From Bifidobacterium breve (GTDB lineage: Bacteria; Actinomycetota; Actinomycetes; Nanopelagicales; Nanopelagicaceae): 5,013 nucleotides of DNA. Under the pieces are notes generated by a model. It worked only from the letters and a program-made list of their open reading frames with translations, searched no databases and was not told where the DNA came from. The stretch covers positions 1 to 5,013 of the forward strand of contig CAMBOZ010000081.1 of assembly GCA_945869505.1 (NCBI GenBank), written 5' to 3'. The translations under genes were made by a program, and so were the position numbers. Within the stretch, counting starts at the first letter, position 1; the number at the start of each line of letters is the position of its first letter. Shown piece by piece: positions 4,823 through 5,013 of the stretch.

Positions 4823-4831
4823 CTTTATAAT
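4803..4831 (+). promoter_or_regulatory. Sigma-70-type promoter for a rightward transcript
   Basis: TTGTAA at 4803-4808 and a perfect TATAAT at 4826-4831 with a 17-bp spacer. Transcription would begin near 4838. No coding sequence begins at a sensible distance, and an intrinsic terminator follows at 4931-4968. The -35 element lies within the inverted repeat at 4796-4822. Confidence 0.6.
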
Positions 4832-4889
4832 TTGCTCAACGGTTCGGGAGTGAGATCACTGGCGAAAGTTAAATCGCTCGAATCAATAA

Positions 4890-4925
4890 GCTTAAGTTTT
4901 ATTCTATGATTCAGATAACTTAAGC
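4890..4925. repeat. 9-bp perfect inverted repeat with 18-nt loop
   Basis: GCTTAAGTT (4890-4898) and AACTTAAGC (4917-4925) are exact reverse complements, each containing the palindrome CTTAAG. It ends 5 bp before the terminator stem. It could be an RNA hairpin of the candidate transcript or a DNA binding site. Confidence 0.6.
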
Positions 4926-4930
4926 GGGAT

Positions 4931-4968
4931 GAGAAAGCCTCACAGAGATGTGGGGCTTTCTCTTTTTT
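4931..4968 (+). terminator. Strong intrinsic terminator
   Basis: GAGAAAGCCTCACA (4931-4944) pairs with TGTGGGGCTTTCTC (4949-4962) over 14 base pairs with one G-U, closed by a GAGA tetraloop and followed by six T (4963-4968). The T-run fixes the direction as plus strand. It ends the candidate RNA and would also stop antisense read-through from glnR-mshD across the HEPN gene. Confidence 0.85.
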
Positions 4969-4980
4969 AATGAGTAATAG

Positions 4981-5013
4981 CTAGCCGATCAAATCAGCGC
5001 ACATCGCGCGAAA
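4981..5013 (-). CDS. Possible 3' end of a minus-strand gene entering from the right
   Basis: One minus-strand frame is open from the right edge to a TAG at 4983-4981, giving the C-terminal residues FRAMCADLIG. Ten codons cannot establish a gene. It is listed only because the frame is open to the edge; the other two minus frames are closed within it. Confidence 0.15.
   Translation of the reverse strand, partial: FRAMCADLIG

Larger units (their letters stand above)
4838..4968 (+). ncRNA. Candidate structured small RNA or 5' leader (about 130 nt)
   Basis: Bounded by the promoter at 4803-4831 and an intrinsic terminator. Possible folds: a closing helix GGTTCG (4841-4846) with CGAATC (4879-4884, one G-U), enclosing AGTG/CACT (4849-4852 with 4857-4860) and GGCGA/TCGCT (4861-4865 with 4874-4878, one G-U), giving a three-way junction. 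Next comes GCTTAAGTT (4890-4898) with AACTTAAGC (4917-4925), nine perfect pairs around an 18-nt loop, then the terminator hairpin. It does not match an RNA family I recognise. If a plus-strand gene starts just beyond the right edge, it could be a riboswitch-like leader. If not, it is a stand-alone RNA divergent from the HEPN gene and a possible antitoxin RNA. The individual helices are short; the fold is a proposal. Confidence 0.45.

Noticed and set aside
4831..4890. A tRNA-like element suggested by GGTTCG.
   Set aside because: No acceptor stem, anticodon arm or tRNA 3' end fits around it.
4850..4909. A 19-codon plus-strand ORF from GTG 4850 to TGA 4907-4909 within the candidate RNA.
   Set aside because: No Shine-Dalgarno at usable distance and no recognisable motif. 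The open frame also extends upstream of the predicted start site, as chance would allow.
1..5013. CRISPR array, insertion sequence ends or integrase attachment repeats, especially around the HEPN gene.
   Set aside because: No regularly spaced repeats, transposase or flanking direct repeats were visible by reading; the only strong repeats are the inverted ones listed.

Overview
The window looks like chromosomal DNA of a small-genome actinobacterium of moderate GC content (judged by eye, not counted). The gene set is actinobacterial: GlnR, mycothiol synthase MshD, DUF1416, DUF4395, and a Nur-like Fur protein next to a YgfZ-like folate-binding protein. The protein sequences and the modest GC would suit a freshwater acI/Nanopelagicales-type lineage, but that placement is an impression, not a demonstration.

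Layout. Positions 1-2651 (minus strand) hold one compact cluster. In transcription order it is a 27-codon leader peptide ending in tandem Cys codons (2651-2568), a DUF4395 membrane protein (2507-2088), a two-domain SseA/CysA-type sulfurtransferase (2042-1209), DUF1416 (1207-887), a Nur-like Fur regulator (871-464) and the N-terminal 153 residues of a YgfZ-like protein (461 to beyond the left edge). Gaps from sulfurtransferase to ygfZ are 1, 15 and 2 nt, so this is very probably an operon. Upstream on the same strand is a membrane-anchored thioredoxin (3128-2715). It diverges from glnR (3147-3860, plus strand) across only 18 bp, where one TAGTCTA motif can serve as a -10 element in both directions with leaderless starts. 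glnR is followed after 5 nt by an mshD-like gene (3866-4339) that keeps only the C-terminal GNAT domain and ends early.

The right part (4332-5013) looks accessory. A minus-strand gene with a HEPN-type RNxxxH motif overlaps the mshD-like gene tail to tail. Upstream of it lie a perfect 11-bp inverted repeat, a good plus-strand promoter (TTGTAA-N17-TATAAT), a roughly 130-nt foldable region without a convincing ORF, and a strong intrinsic terminator. This is a candidate small RNA or 5' leader divergent from the HEPN gene.

How it fits together. The core genes concern sulfur and thiol redox (sulfurtransferase, thioredoxin, DUF4395, mycothiol), metal and nitrogen regulation (Nur-like, GlnR) and Fe-S maintenance (YgfZ). 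Cysteine supply probably gates the sulfurtransferase operon through the leader peptide. The observations most worth following up are the Cys leader with competing RNA pairings, the shared leaderless promoter, the doubly truncated mshD, and the HEPN gene with its divergent RNA candidate.
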